DNA from: Acidobacteriota bacterium
GTDB taxonomy: Bacteria > Acidobacteriota > Vicinamibacteria > Vicinamibacterales > UBA2999
NCBI GenBank assembly: GCA_021730945.1
Contig: JAKFYH010000040.1
Span: forward strand, 19,244 to 83,243
Direction: 5' to 3'
DNA: 64,000 nt
A program made the position numbers and the translations under genes. Every line of letters starts with the position of its first letter. Position 1 is the first letter of the stretch. Positions 16,500 through 24,801 of this stretch are shown in pieces. The notes beneath the pieces were generated by a model. That model worked only from the letters and a program-made list of their open reading frames with translations, ran no database searches and had not been told where the DNA came from.

Positions 16500-17423
16500 G
16501 TGCAGAATTTCCTGTCAATTCTTGATCTCGATCCCGATCGCCTGGCGACGGTGCTGGAACTGGCGGCCAAGCTGAAGCGCGAACGGGTCAAGGGCATGAA
16601 AGCGCCGACCGCGGGCGCCCTCAACGGCAAGCATGTCGGACTGCTGTTCGAGAAGCCATCGCTGCGCACGCGGGTCACCATGACCATCGGCGTCCGCGAA
16701 CTGGGCGGCGACATCGTCGAGATCCCCGCCGACGTCATGCACGCCGACCGCGAACCCATCCAGGATGTCGCCCGCAACCTCGAGCGCTGGGTCGACGCCG
16801 TCGTCATTCGCACGTTCGCGCAGGAGCGCCTGTCGCAGATCGCCGAAATCACGCCGAAGCTCCACGTCATCAACGCGCTCAGTAACGAAGAGCATCCCTG
16901 CCAGGCGCTGGCGGACATGCAGACGCTGGCGGAAAAGTGGAGCTCGTTCGCGGGCCGGCGGATCGCATTTGTCGGCGACGGCAATAACGTCTGCACCTCA
17001 CTGGTCCATGTGGCGATGATGCTCGGAATGGCTGTGCACGTGGCGACACCGAAGGGCTACGAGCTGCCAGACGAGGTGGTCGACCAGGCGGCAGCGGTCT
17101 CGCAGAAGGGCGCCGGCCTGACCGAGTTCACCGACGTCAAGGCGGCCGTGCGCGACGTGGACGCGGTCTATACCGACGTCTGGACGTCGATGGGCCAGGA
17201 AGTGGAATACGCCGACCGCAAGAAGACCTTTCAGCGCTACCAGGTCAACGAGAACCTGATGGCGCTGGCCAAGCCGGGCGCGCTCTTCATGCACTGCCTG
17301 CCCGCCCATCGCGGCGAGGAGGTTACAGACGAGGTGATCGAGTCCCCGATCTCGGTGGTCTTCGACCAGGCGGAGAACCGCCTGCACGCGCAAAAGGCCC
17401 TGCTGCTGATGATGCTGGCCTAG
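16500..17423 (+). CDS. argF: ornithine carbamoyltransferase
   Basis: 307 residues. It makes citrulline from ornithine and carbamoyl phosphate. The carbamoyl-phosphate loop is SLRTR at 54-58, HPCQALADMQT follows in the middle, and the ornithine loop begins at HCLPAHRG with His265. The HCLPAHRG form separates it from N-acetylornithine carbamoyltransferases. DVWTSMGQE is also typical. The GTG start is set by AAGGA five bases upstream. It is the last gene of the rightward arg operon and ends 5 bases from the convergent peptidase gene. Confidence 0.95.
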   Translation: MQNFLSILDLDPDRLATVLELAAKLKRERVKGMKAPTAGALNGKHVGLLFEKPSLRTRVTMTIGVRELGGDIVEIPADVMHADREPIQDVARNLERWVDAVVIRTFAQERLSQIAEITPKLHVINALSNEEHPCQALADMQTLAEKWSSFAGRRIAFVGDGNNVCTSLVHVAMMLGMAVHVATPKGYELPDEVVDQAAAVSQKGAGLTEFTDVKAAVRDVDAVYTDVWTSMGQEVEYADRKKTFQRYQVNENLMALAKPGALFMHCLPAHRGEEVTDEVIESPISVVFDQAENRLHAQKALLLMMLA

Positions 17424-17428
17424 GCGGT

Positions 17429-19657
17429 TTACTGCTGAGTGCCGGCCGGCCTGGACTTGTCCTTCAGGTACTTGTCGTACCAGCCTACGATCCGTTGCTC
17501 GAAGTCGATGCTCTCGGCCACGCTGTTCGGCGGCCGGTGGCCGCCATTGACATAGCGCACCCACTCCACTTCCTTGCCGAGACGGCGCAGCGCGTAGTAC
17601 AGCTCGCGCGACTGGTTGGCCGGCACGTTGGGGTCCTGGTCGCCGCTGATCGTCAAGAGCGGCGTCGTGACGCGGTCGAGCCGGAAGATCGCGGACTGCT
17701 CGATGTAGCGTTCCGGAAATTCCCACAGCGTGCCGCCGATGCGATCCTGACTCTTCTCCGGGGCATGGGTGTTGCGCACGCCCAGCCGCTCGCTGTCGGT
17801 GTAGAAGCTCACCATGTTGACCTTGCCCGACACGTTGATTGCCGCCTTGAAGCGGTTCGTCTCGGTCAGCAGCAACACGGTGGCATAGCCGCCGTAGCTG
17901 GTGCCGTGCACGCCGAGCCGATCGGCATCGGCAATGCCCATGTCGATCAGCTTGTTGGCCGCGGCGGTCACGCCCTTGGCCCACGACTCACCCGGCCGGC
18001 CGACCACCAGGTTCACCGACGGGTGAAACACCGCGTAGCCCTGCCCGGCCAGGAAAGCCGCACGGCCATTGAAGCCGTTGTCAAAGAACGTCTCGTAGAT
18101 CTCGAACACGGTCGGGTACTGCTTGCCCTTTTCGTAGCCAACCGGGTAACGAAGCACGCCGTACAGCACCTTTCCGTCAGCGTCCCGGTATGAGACCAGC
18201 TCTGACGCCGGCAGCGCCTTGGCCGACAGCCACGGATTGAGGTCGGTCAGCTTGCGAATGTTCGTGAACGATGCATCGGCGGCAAACATCTCGGCCGGCC
18301 GCGTGCCGTCGGACTTCTGGAACACCACCGTGCTGCCGTCGCGTGACTGGCGGAAACCCTGGTAGACACCGTGGTCGCGCATCAACGGGGTCAGTGTCTT
18401 CGTCGCCAGATCGAGCCGCGACAGGCCGCGCTCCCAGCGGTCGGGCTCTCCGTACTGCACCAACAGGGCGTCGCCGGCCGGCGTCCAGTCCACGACCGTG
18501 AGCTTGGGGTTCTTGTCCTCGTTCTTGTCGTCGAGCGTCAGCACGCGCTCGCGTGCGCCGTCGGCCACCTGCGCGACGTACCACCCTTTCTTGCTGGTCA
18601 GCAGCAGCCGTGAGCCATCACGGGAAAACGAGGTCACGGCAAAACTCTCCACCTCGTCTTCGGCAGGCGGCTTGGCGGCCGGGTCGGGTTTCGGCTTTGG
18701 CGTCAGCGACCGCGGCTTGGCGTCGGTGAGACCCTGCACGAATACCTCGCCCTTGTCAGCGTAGGCCAGCATGCGGCGATCGTCCGACCAGCGCGGCTGC
18801 GTGGTCCGCAGGGTCTTGGCGTCGAGCACGGTGCGGGCGGCGCCGCCAAGGGCCATGGTCCGCACGGCATTGTCGGTACCGCCGATCACGTCGTAGCTGG
18901 TCTTCTCGGTGCTGTCTTCCAACCAGGTCACCGACATGCCATCGCGCGAGAACTGGTAATTGGTGATGGCGGCCGGGGCGAGCACGGCCACCTTGGTCCC
19001 GTTGACGGGATCGATCTGGGCCAACGCGCGGCGGCGGTTGGCGCGATTCATCGCATCCCAGTCAAGAAACGGCGCCGACGTCTGCACCACCACCGGTCCG
19101 GATACCAGCCGCTTGAACGCGGCGTTGGCGGTCTTGTCATCCTCGGGATCCCGCAGCGCGACCAGCAGCTTCGTGCCATCAGGGGTCCACGAGAGATCCG
19201 AATTTGCCGCCACCTCCGCACCGGCCGACTGCGGCACTCGGGTGAGGCGCTTGCCGGCGACTTCGTAGACCCACACCGTCGTCATCGGCAGGCCGGCGGC
19301 GGTTTCCGCCGCCGTCAGCACCGCCAGCTTCGCACCGTCCCGCGAAAAGGCGGCGGTGCGGACGTTCATCAGACCGGCGCCCACGCGGTCGGCGGCGCCG
19401 GTGCCGGTGTCGATCACCTGCACCTCCATCATGGTCGGCGCGAAAAAGGCAGGGTCACCATAGCGGCGGTGATCGGTCTCGGCATTGTCGAACAGCCGCC
19501 GGGTGCCGACTGCCACCCGCCGGCCGTCGTCACTGAGATCGAGCACCGAGGCCGTGGTCACTTTGAGGATGTCCTCGGCCGAGATCGGCGCGCCAGACTG
19601 GGCCGCCGGCGACGAGAGAGCGAACGTGACAAGGACGAGCGTGACCAGTCTCTTCAT
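17429..19657 (-). CDS. secreted S9 family prolyl-oligopeptidase-like peptidase
   Basis: 742 residues with an N-terminal signal peptide ending near SSPAAQSG. Residues about 30-470 form a beta-propeller with repeated WTPDG/FSRDG blades; the C-terminal alpha/beta-hydrolase domain has the nucleophile in GTSYGG (Ser587), an acid near GDQDPN (Asp675) and His707 in NGGHRPP. This is the dipeptidyl/acylaminoacyl-peptidase layout. It likely degrades peptides in the periplasm. GAAGGAG stands about eight bases before the ATG. The upstream duplicated-domain gene ends only 4 bases away, so they may be co-transcribed. Confidence 0.92.
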   Translation of the reverse strand: MKRLVTLVLVTFALSSPAAQSGAPISAEDILKVTTASVLDLSDDGRRVAVGTRRLFDNAETDHRRYGDPAFFAPTMMEVQVIDTGTGAADRVGAGLMNVRTAAFSRDGAKLAVLTAAETAAGLPMTTVWVYEVAGKRLTRVPQSAGAEVAANSDLSWTPDGTKLLVALRDPEDDKTANAAFKRLVSGPVVVQTSAPFLDWDAMNRANRRRALAQIDPVNGTKVAVLAPAAITNYQFSRDGMSVTWLEDSTEKTSYDVIGGTDNAVRTMALGGAARTVLDAKTLRTTQPRWSDDRRMLAYADKGEVFVQGLTDAKPRSLTPKPKPDPAAKPPAEDEVESFAVTSFSRDGSRLLLTSKKGWYVAQVADGARERVLTLDDKNEDKNPKLTVVDWTPAGDALLVQYGEPDRWERGLSRLDLATKTLTPLMRDHGVYQGFRQSRDGSTVVFQKSDGTRPAEMFAADASFTNIRKLTDLNPWLSAKALPASELVSYRDADGKVLYGVLRYPVGYEKGKQYPTVFEIYETFFDNGFNGRAAFLAGQGYAVFHPSVNLVVGRPGESWAKGVTAAANKLIDMGIADADRLGVHGTSYGGYATVLLLTETNRFKAAINVSGKVNMVSFYTDSERLGVRNTHAPEKSQDRIGGTLWEFPERYIEQSAIFRLDRVTTPLLTISGDQDPNVPANQSRELYYALRRLGKEVEWVRYVNGGHRPPNSVAESIDFEQRIVGWYDKYLKDKSRPAGTQQ

Positions 19658-19661
19658 GAAA

Positions 19662-20924
19662 CTACTCCTTCACCCGGCGGGCGCGGATCAATACCTGGAT
19701 GTCATCGTTACGCGCGTTCGCAAAGTACAGCCGTTGACGGCCATCCGCATCCTGGGAAATGGCGGCAGGGATCGAACTGGCGGTGACCGTCCAGCCGGCG
19801 GGCAGTACGACGGCGTTGCGCGGACGACCGAAGGCGCGATCCCAGACCAGCTCATCGCCGTCGAGCAGGTAGCGGCCCGGATCGGTGTAGGTCTCGGTGA
19901 TTCTGAGGCGCACCGACTGGCCCGCTTTCACCACCGGAAACGAGATGACGACGACCTGGGTCAGGTCGGCCACCGGTTCGCCGGCATCGAGCCCGCGCCG
20001 TTTGAGGTCGGCGCCGGTCAGGGTCTCGACCTTCAGGGTCGCGCCGGTGTCGAGCAGGACCGCCGACGGGTTCGACACGGTGCTGCCCGCGCGCACCACG
20101 TTGAAGTAGTGGCCGACGCCGGGACGCGACTCGGTGTAATCGTGGTACAGACTGAACGAATGCGTGGCAGGGTCGTTGGGAAAGTAGACGATCTCGCGGT
20201 CCTGGTGCGCGCGATCCGACAGCCTGGCCGCTTGAGAGGCCAGGCTGGCCGTGGCAGCGGCGCCACGCGCGGTGGGCAACATCGGCGTAAGGGCCGGCAG
20301 CCCTGGCTTCGCCCGAATTACCAGCGGTGCCGCAGCGGCGCTGGTGTTCATGAACGTAATCATGATGCGGCCGTCCGCCGTGACCATCACTTGCGACGGC
20401 ACGTTGCAGCTGATCAGCCGATAGCCCGCGGGCAGGACCACCGCGTTGCGCCGAATGCCCAGTGAGCGGTCAAAGACGATGGTGTCGCCATCGCGGAAGT
20501 AGCTCTTCGCGTCCAGGTAGGTCTTGTCGATCAGGACGCGCGCCTCCCCGCCCTTGGGCACCGGCCGGGCCAGATGGACCTTCAGCCATTCGGTTTCCAG
20601 GTCGGCAGCCGGGTGGCCCTCGGCGCGCGCTTGCGCGCCGCTCACCACCTCCCATTTGAGCGGCTGCCCCGTCATCATGTCGGTGACATGCTCGTCGGTC
20701 GCGACACTGCCGCGGCGAATGGCGTTGAAGAAGAACGGCGCGCCGGCGGTCGTCGCCGTCACTTCATAGAGGATGCGAAACTTGGCGGTACCGGGCGCGA
20801 GCAGTTCGTAGCGGGTGTAGTCGTCTTCCTGCGTTTGACGCGGAGGGGACTGCGCCAACACCGATGACGCGGACAGTAGAAGTACCAGGGCCGCAGATGA
20901 CACAGATGACGCAGAGTTCCTCAC
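19662..20924 (-). CDS. secreted protein of unknown function with internal duplication
   Basis: 420 residues if started at the GTG at 20924, which gives a short basic lead and the hydrophobic stretch AALVLLLSASSVLAQ, a plausible signal peptide. The reading frame stays open through the 39-bp repeats to 21395, which would add 157 residues of 13-residue repeats; each unit brings another in-frame GTG. The mature part holds two similar domains of about 140 residues, both with FN..R.GS near the start and R.RNAVVLPAG near the end. No function is recognised. Weighted toward a periplasmic or outer-membrane role by the signal peptide only. Confidence 0.6.
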   Translation of the reverse strand: MRNSASSVSSAALVLLLSASSVLAQSPPRQTQEDDYTRYELLAPGTAKFRILYEVTATTAGAPFFFNAIRRGSVATDEHVTDMMTGQPLKWEVVSGAQARAEGHPAADLETEWLKVHLARPVPKGGEARVLIDKTYLDAKSYFRDGDTIVFDRSLGIRRNAVVLPAGYRLISCNVPSQVMVTADGRIMITFMNTSAAAAPLVIRAKPGLPALTPMLPTARGAAATASLASQAARLSDRAHQDREIVYFPNDPATHSFSLYHDYTESRPGVGHYFNVVRAGSTVSNPSAVLLDTGATLKVETLTGADLKRRGLDAGEPVADLTQVVVISFPVVKAGQSVRLRITETYTDPGRYLLDGDELVWDRAFGRPRNAVVLPAGWTVTASSIPAAISQDADGRQRLYFANARNDDIQVLIRARRVKE

Positions 20925-21369
20925 CAGGGCCGCAGATGACACAGATGACGCAGAGTTCCTCACCAGGGCCGCAGATGACGCAGATGACGCAGAGTTCTTC
21001 ACCAGGGCCGCAGATGACGCAGATGACGCAGAGTTCCTCGCCAGGGCCGCAGATGACGCAGATGACGCAGAGTTCCTCGCCAGGGCCGCAGATGACGCAG
21101 ATGACGCAGAGTTCTTCACCAGGGCCGCAGATGACGCAGATGACGCAGAGTTCTTCACCAGGGCCGCAGATGACGCAGATGACGCAGAGTTCCTCGCCAG
21201 GGCCGCAGATGACGCAGATGACGCAGAGTTCTTCACCAGGGCCGCAGATGACGCAGATGACGCAGAGTTGTTCGCCAGGGCCGCAGATGACGCAGATGAC
21301 GCAGAGTTGTTCGCCAGGGCCGCAGATGACGCAGATGACGCAGAGTTGTTCACCAGGGCCGCAGTTGGC
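20884..21369. repeat. 39-bp minisatellite, 12 copies plus a partial
   Basis: Units of 39 bases start at 20884, 20923, 20962 and every 39 bases to 21313, twelve full copies, then a degenerate thirteenth at 21352. Copies differ only in a few places (CAC/CGC, TTCCTC/TTCTTC/TTGTTC). Each contains ACCAGGGCCGCAGATGAC followed by two CAGATGAC-like steps. 39 is a multiple of three, so both strands stay open. There are no spacers, so it is not a CRISPR array. Confidence 0.95.
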
Positions 21370-21434
21370 AGCATTGACGCAGGGCTTGAAGCCATGGGCG
21401 AATCATATCGCGGCGAACGGCCGTGGCGATTAGG

Positions 21435-22589
21435 TCAGGCGGCGCGGTTCTGCTCAATGGGCACGGGCTCGTTCCGACGGCGACGCCACGCCGCAAGCCG
21501 CCGCCACGAGAGCGCCAGGCCGGTGTAGACCAGCACGACGGCGCCGGCCGAGACCGCGCCGGCTACGGTCTGGCCGGCCACTCCGTAATACTCGCCGGTG
21601 TGGGCAAACCGCAGCCACGAGCGGGCGCGCCGGCCCGGACCCAAGTCGGAGAACGCCTCCACCCTGATCACGGCGGTAGTCGCACGGCTGATGGTGAGCG
21701 ACTCGCGAAGGTGCGGCTGGCCGCCGGAGCCCTCGTCGACGGTGAGGACCAACGGCAGATCCGCAGCCGGCAGCCGCACGGTGATCGTGCGCCACCCCGG
21801 TGCCTGCTCCTGGGCGCGTTGCCAGGCCGCGTTCAATCCGGTGGACGAGACCGGCCCTGGGCGTGCCGGACGAGCGGGAGCCGCAACGGGTGCGGGCGGA
21901 TTGTCGCCGGCGAGTCGGTAGACCAGCCTGCTGGCCCACGGATAGGAAATCGGGACGGCCCCAGCGACCACGATGGCAAGCGGCACGGCCGACCAGAAGC
22001 CGATCACGTGGTGCCAGTTGAAGTCGCGCGCCTTGGTGGACCTCGCGGTGCGAAACCAAAGCACATGCTTGAACTGCACCCAGGTCATGACCCGTGGCAG
22101 CCACAGGTAGACTCCGCTCAGGACGAGGAAGAGGAAACCAAGGTTCGCGGCGCCGGTCACGGCCTTGCCCGTGGGCCGGTTCACGCCGTCCAGCGCCAGG
22201 AATCGATGCCACGCCGTCATGGTACGGAAGAAGTTGCGCAGGCCGGACGGCGGCTCGCCGATAATCGCGGCTGTATACGGGTCGACCAGCAGCGGCGGAG
22301 CGGCGTCAAGCGTCACGGTGGCCGGCGCGTCGAAGCGCGACCGCAGGATCAGGCCGGTCGGTGCCGCCCCCGGCTGGGCGTCGGCCACTTTCGCCAGCAG
22401 CGTCTCTGGCGGAAGGGGCCGGGCGTCAACCGAGGACGGCGCCGTCCAGGCGCGGCGGTCCGCCCACTCGAGCATTTGCTTCTCGTAGGTGAGCGCCACG
22501 CCGGTCACTGACATGATGAGGACAACGAGGCCGGCAGCGACGCCGACAATCAGGTGCATCCAGAAGATGAGCGGGCGAAGGGTTTTCAT
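21435..22589 (-). CDS. PepSY-associated transmembrane protein
   Basis: 384 residues. Four hydrophobic helices near residues 10-35, 145-168, 190-215 and 340-362 with periplasmic loops between them, and the FWMHLIVGVAAGLVVLIMSVTG start typical of PepSY_TM proteins. Conserved histidines occur as WHRF and NWHHVIGFW. Family members are often iron-regulated and linked to siderophore uptake or reduction. A Fur-like palindrome lies 12 bases upstream of the start, which supports iron control. The exact role is unknown. Confidence 0.85.
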   Translation of the reverse strand: MKTLRPLIFWMHLIVGVAAGLVVLIMSVTGVALTYEKQMLEWADRRAWTAPSSVDARPLPPETLLAKVADAQPGAAPTGLILRSRFDAPATVTLDAAPPLLVDPYTAAIIGEPPSGLRNFFRTMTAWHRFLALDGVNRPTGKAVTGAANLGFLFLVLSGVYLWLPRVMTWVQFKHVLWFRTARSTKARDFNWHHVIGFWSAVPLAIVVAGAVPISYPWASRLVYRLAGDNPPAPVAAPARPARPGPVSSTGLNAAWQRAQEQAPGWRTITVRLPAADLPLVLTVDEGSGGQPHLRESLTISRATTAVIRVEAFSDLGPGRRARSWLRFAHTGEYYGVAGQTVAGAVSAGAVVLVYTGLALSWRRLAAWRRRRNEPVPIEQNRAA

Positions 22590-22600
22590 GACGGTCCAAT

Positions 22601-22619
22601 CTTGAGACTGTTTCTCAAG
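22601..22619. promoter_or_regulatory. Fur-like palindrome upstream of the PepSY gene
   Basis: CTTGAGACTGTTTCTCAAG is a perfect 7-base inverted repeat around five bases. It is related in its TTGAGA/TCTCAA arms to the palindrome in front of the FTR1 iron permease at 43974-43990. Two iron-linked genes sharing it suggests a Fur-family operator. Confidence 0.55.
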
Positions 22620-22665
22620 TTCGGAATCAGCTTATTGCCGACTAAAATGGTCGGTCAAGGACAAA

Positions 22666-23442
22666 ATGAGAATCGATCTCAATTGTGACCTCGGGGAGTC
22701 ATTCGGACCGTGGCCGATGGGCCAGGACGCCGCCCTCATGGCCAGCATTTCCTCGGCCAATGTGGCGTGCGGCTTCCATGCCGGCGACCCCGGGGCCATG
22801 CGGACCACCGTGACCCTGGCGAGGGCCGCCGGCGTGGCCATCGGCGCCCATCCCGGCTTCCCCGACCTCGTGGGCTTCGGCCGGCGTGAGTTGAAGGCGA
22901 CGCCCCAGGAGGTCGAGGACCTCGTGCTGTACCAGGTGGCCGCGCTTGCCGGCATCGCCGGCGCGCAGGGAGTGCGGCTCCAACACGTCAAGCCCCACGG
23001 CGCGCTCTACAACATGGCGTGTCGCGATCGATCGCTCGCCGATGCTATCGCCCGCGCGGTGGCGGCGTTCGACCGGACGCTGATCCTGTTTGGCTTGCCG
23101 GCGTCCGAACTGCTGGCGGCCGGTGTGGCGGCCGGACTGCCAGTGGCCAGCGAAGTGTTCGCGGATCGCGCCTACGAAGCCGACGGGTCGCTTGCAGGGC
23201 GCGCCAAGCCCGGCAGCGTGATTCACGACCCGGCTGCGGTCGTCGCCCGCGCCGTCGGAATGGTGCGCGACCACCAGGTCGTGGCCATCGACGGGTCGGT
23301 GATCGCGCTCGACGCCGACACCATTTGCCTGCACGGTGACACGTCCGGCGCCGCCGACCTCGCGCGCGCGGTGCGCGCCGGGCTTGAATCCGCAGGGATC
23401 AGGGTCGGCAGCCTGGACAGCCGCGAATTTCACGCCGATTGA
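22666..23442 (+). CDS. pxpA: 5-oxoprolinase subunit A (LamB/YcsF family)
   Basis: 258 residues, the normal length. The N-terminus RIDLNCDLGESFG and the later SANVACGFHAGDP, GAHPGFPD and VKPHGALYN are family hallmarks. PxpA acts with PxpB and PxpC in ATP-dependent opening of 5-oxoproline to glutamate. The partner genes pxpB and pxpC are not in this window, and the next gene is on the other strand. A TAAAAT box at 22643-22648 could be its -10. Confidence 0.9.
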   Translation: MRIDLNCDLGESFGPWPMGQDAALMASISSANVACGFHAGDPGAMRTTVTLARAAGVAIGAHPGFPDLVGFGRRELKATPQEVEDLVLYQVAALAGIAGAQGVRLQHVKPHGALYNMACRDRSLADAIARAVAAFDRTLILFGLPASELLAAGVAAGLPVASEVFADRAYEADGSLAGRAKPGSVIHDPAAVVARAVGMVRDHQVVAIDGSVIALDADTICLHGDTSGAADLARAVRAGLESAGIRVGSLDSREFHAD

Positions 23443-23491
23443 AGACCGATAGTTCGTATTGAGTCGGCGGCCGCGAGAATCCGCACCGAAG

Positions 23492-23555
23492 GCGGCTGTG
23501 AGAATCTGTGCGCAATCTGCGGCTGTGAGAATCTACACCCAATCTGCGGCTGGTT
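23492..23555. repeat. 27-bp direct repeat downstream of pxpA
   Basis: Two 27-base units (23492-23518 and 23519-23545) begin GCGGCTGTGAGAATCT and end CAATCT, followed by a partial third; a degenerate copy precedes them at about 23468. It lies in the 126-base gap between the convergent pxpA and permease genes. Confidence 0.75.
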
Positions 23556-23568
23556 TTGTCTGCGGCCG

Positions 23569-24801
23569 TCACTCGTAGCGCATCGCGTCGACCGGCTCCA
23601 GGGCCGCCGCCTTCATCGCCGGATACCAGCCAAACACCAGGCCGACGGCAAACGACACGACAAAGCCCAGCCCGATTGCCGCCACCGAGACGTGAGTACT
23701 CCAGCCGGCATACGCCGAAATGCCGGCCGCGATCGCGGCACCGGCTGCAATGCCGACCATGCCTCCACCCACCGTCATCAGCAGCGTCTCGACCAGGAAC
23801 TGCATGGTCACGTCCCGGCGGGTGGCGCCGGCCATGCGCCGCACCCCGATCTCGCGGGTGCGTTCCACCACCGATGTCAACATGATGTTCATGATGCCGA
23901 TGCCGCCCACCAGCAGCGCCAGCGCGGCCACGCTGCCCACGACCACGCTGAATGTCCGTTGCGTGCGGTAGCGCTGGGCCAGCAGTTCGCGCGGCACCAC
24001 GATCGAAAACTCATCGGCATCGCGAGTCTGCAACAGCAACCGCCGCAACACGCCGGCGAGCGCCTCCGACTGCGTGCCATCATCGATCTGGATCCACACC
24101 TCGTCCACCGGCTGGTTGGGGGCGACCACCAGGGTATGGCCGGTCAGCGTCGGCAGCGGGACGAATGCGGCGCGGTTGATGTTGTGCCAGCCCATGCTGC
24201 GGCCGGGCTGTGGGTCGGCACCCTGTTCGCGAAGCACGCCGATCACGCGATAGTGATCGGCTGCCAGGGTCAGCGACTCGCCCAGTGGATCGCGAAAGCC
24301 GAACAACTGCCGGGCCAGGCCGGCGCCCAGCACGGCGACCCGCGCCACCGCGGCCTCGTCGGTCTCGGAAATGAAGCGGCCGCGGGCCAGGCCGAGCCGC
24401 AGGATCTGCTGGAACGGCGGGGTGATTCCCATTACTTGCCCGGTCAGCGATTGTTCGCCGCGTCCGACCTTCAGGTATCGCGACACCACCGGCGACCCGA
24501 GGCGCGCGGTCGGGACCATCGCCACCGCCCGTCCGGCATCGGCGGCACTCAGGCTGCGTCGCATGGTGCCGCGCGCGTTCAGGCCGCCGGCACTCTGCGC
24601 AACCAGGTTGTCCAGACCAAGCGCATCCACTTGTGCCAGCGCCTCGCGCGCCGCGCCTTCACTGACCGACATCATGGCGATGACCGCCGCCACGCCCAGC
24701 ACGACGCCGGTCACACTGAGCGCCGTGCGCAGCCGGTAGCGGCCGAGCGCTTCGGTCGCAATCCGCAAGTACTCGGACAGCTCAGCGAGGTTGAAGGGCA
24801 T
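23569..24801 (-). CDS. MacB-type ABC transporter permease
   Basis: 410 residues from the ATG at 24801; a GTG two codons earlier is possible. One N-terminal helix (LRTALSVTGVVLGVAAVIAMM), a large periplasmic MacB_PCD domain, then three helices of the FtsX core, with GGIGIMNIMLTSVVERTREIGVRR typical of MacB and LolC permeases. No ATPase domain is fused. It overlaps the adaptor gene upstream by about 20 bases and forms a tripartite export set with it and the TolC-like gene. Mechanotransmission rather than direct pumping is the known MacB mode. Confidence 0.9.
   Translation of the reverse strand: MPFNLAELSEYLRIATEALGRYRLRTALSVTGVVLGVAAVIAMMSVSEGAAREALAQVDALGLDNLVAQSAGGLNARGTMRRSLSAADAGRAVAMVPTARLGSPVVSRYLKVGRGEQSLTGQVMGITPPFQQILRLGLARGRFISETDEAAVARVAVLGAGLARQLFGFRDPLGESLTLAADHYRVIGVLREQGADPQPGRSMGWHNINRAAFVPLPTLTGHTLVVAPNQPVDEVWIQIDDGTQSEALAGVLRRLLLQTRDADEFSIVVPRELLAQRYRTQRTFSVVVGSVAALALLVGGIGIMNIMLTSVVERTREIGVRRMAGATRRDVTMQFLVETLLMTVGGGMVGIAAGAAIAAGISAYAGWSTHVSVAAIGLGFVVSFAVGLVFGWYPAMKAAALEPVDAMRYE

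Noticed and set aside
20884..21369. Possible CRISPR array
   Set aside because: Units are contiguous without unique spacers and no cas genes are nearby; it is a tandem repeat.
20864..21433. 189-residue plus-strand repeat protein ([11 protein letters not shown] units)
   Set aside because: It arises only from the repeat; no ribosome site or conserved domain, and the opposite strand leads into a signal peptide.
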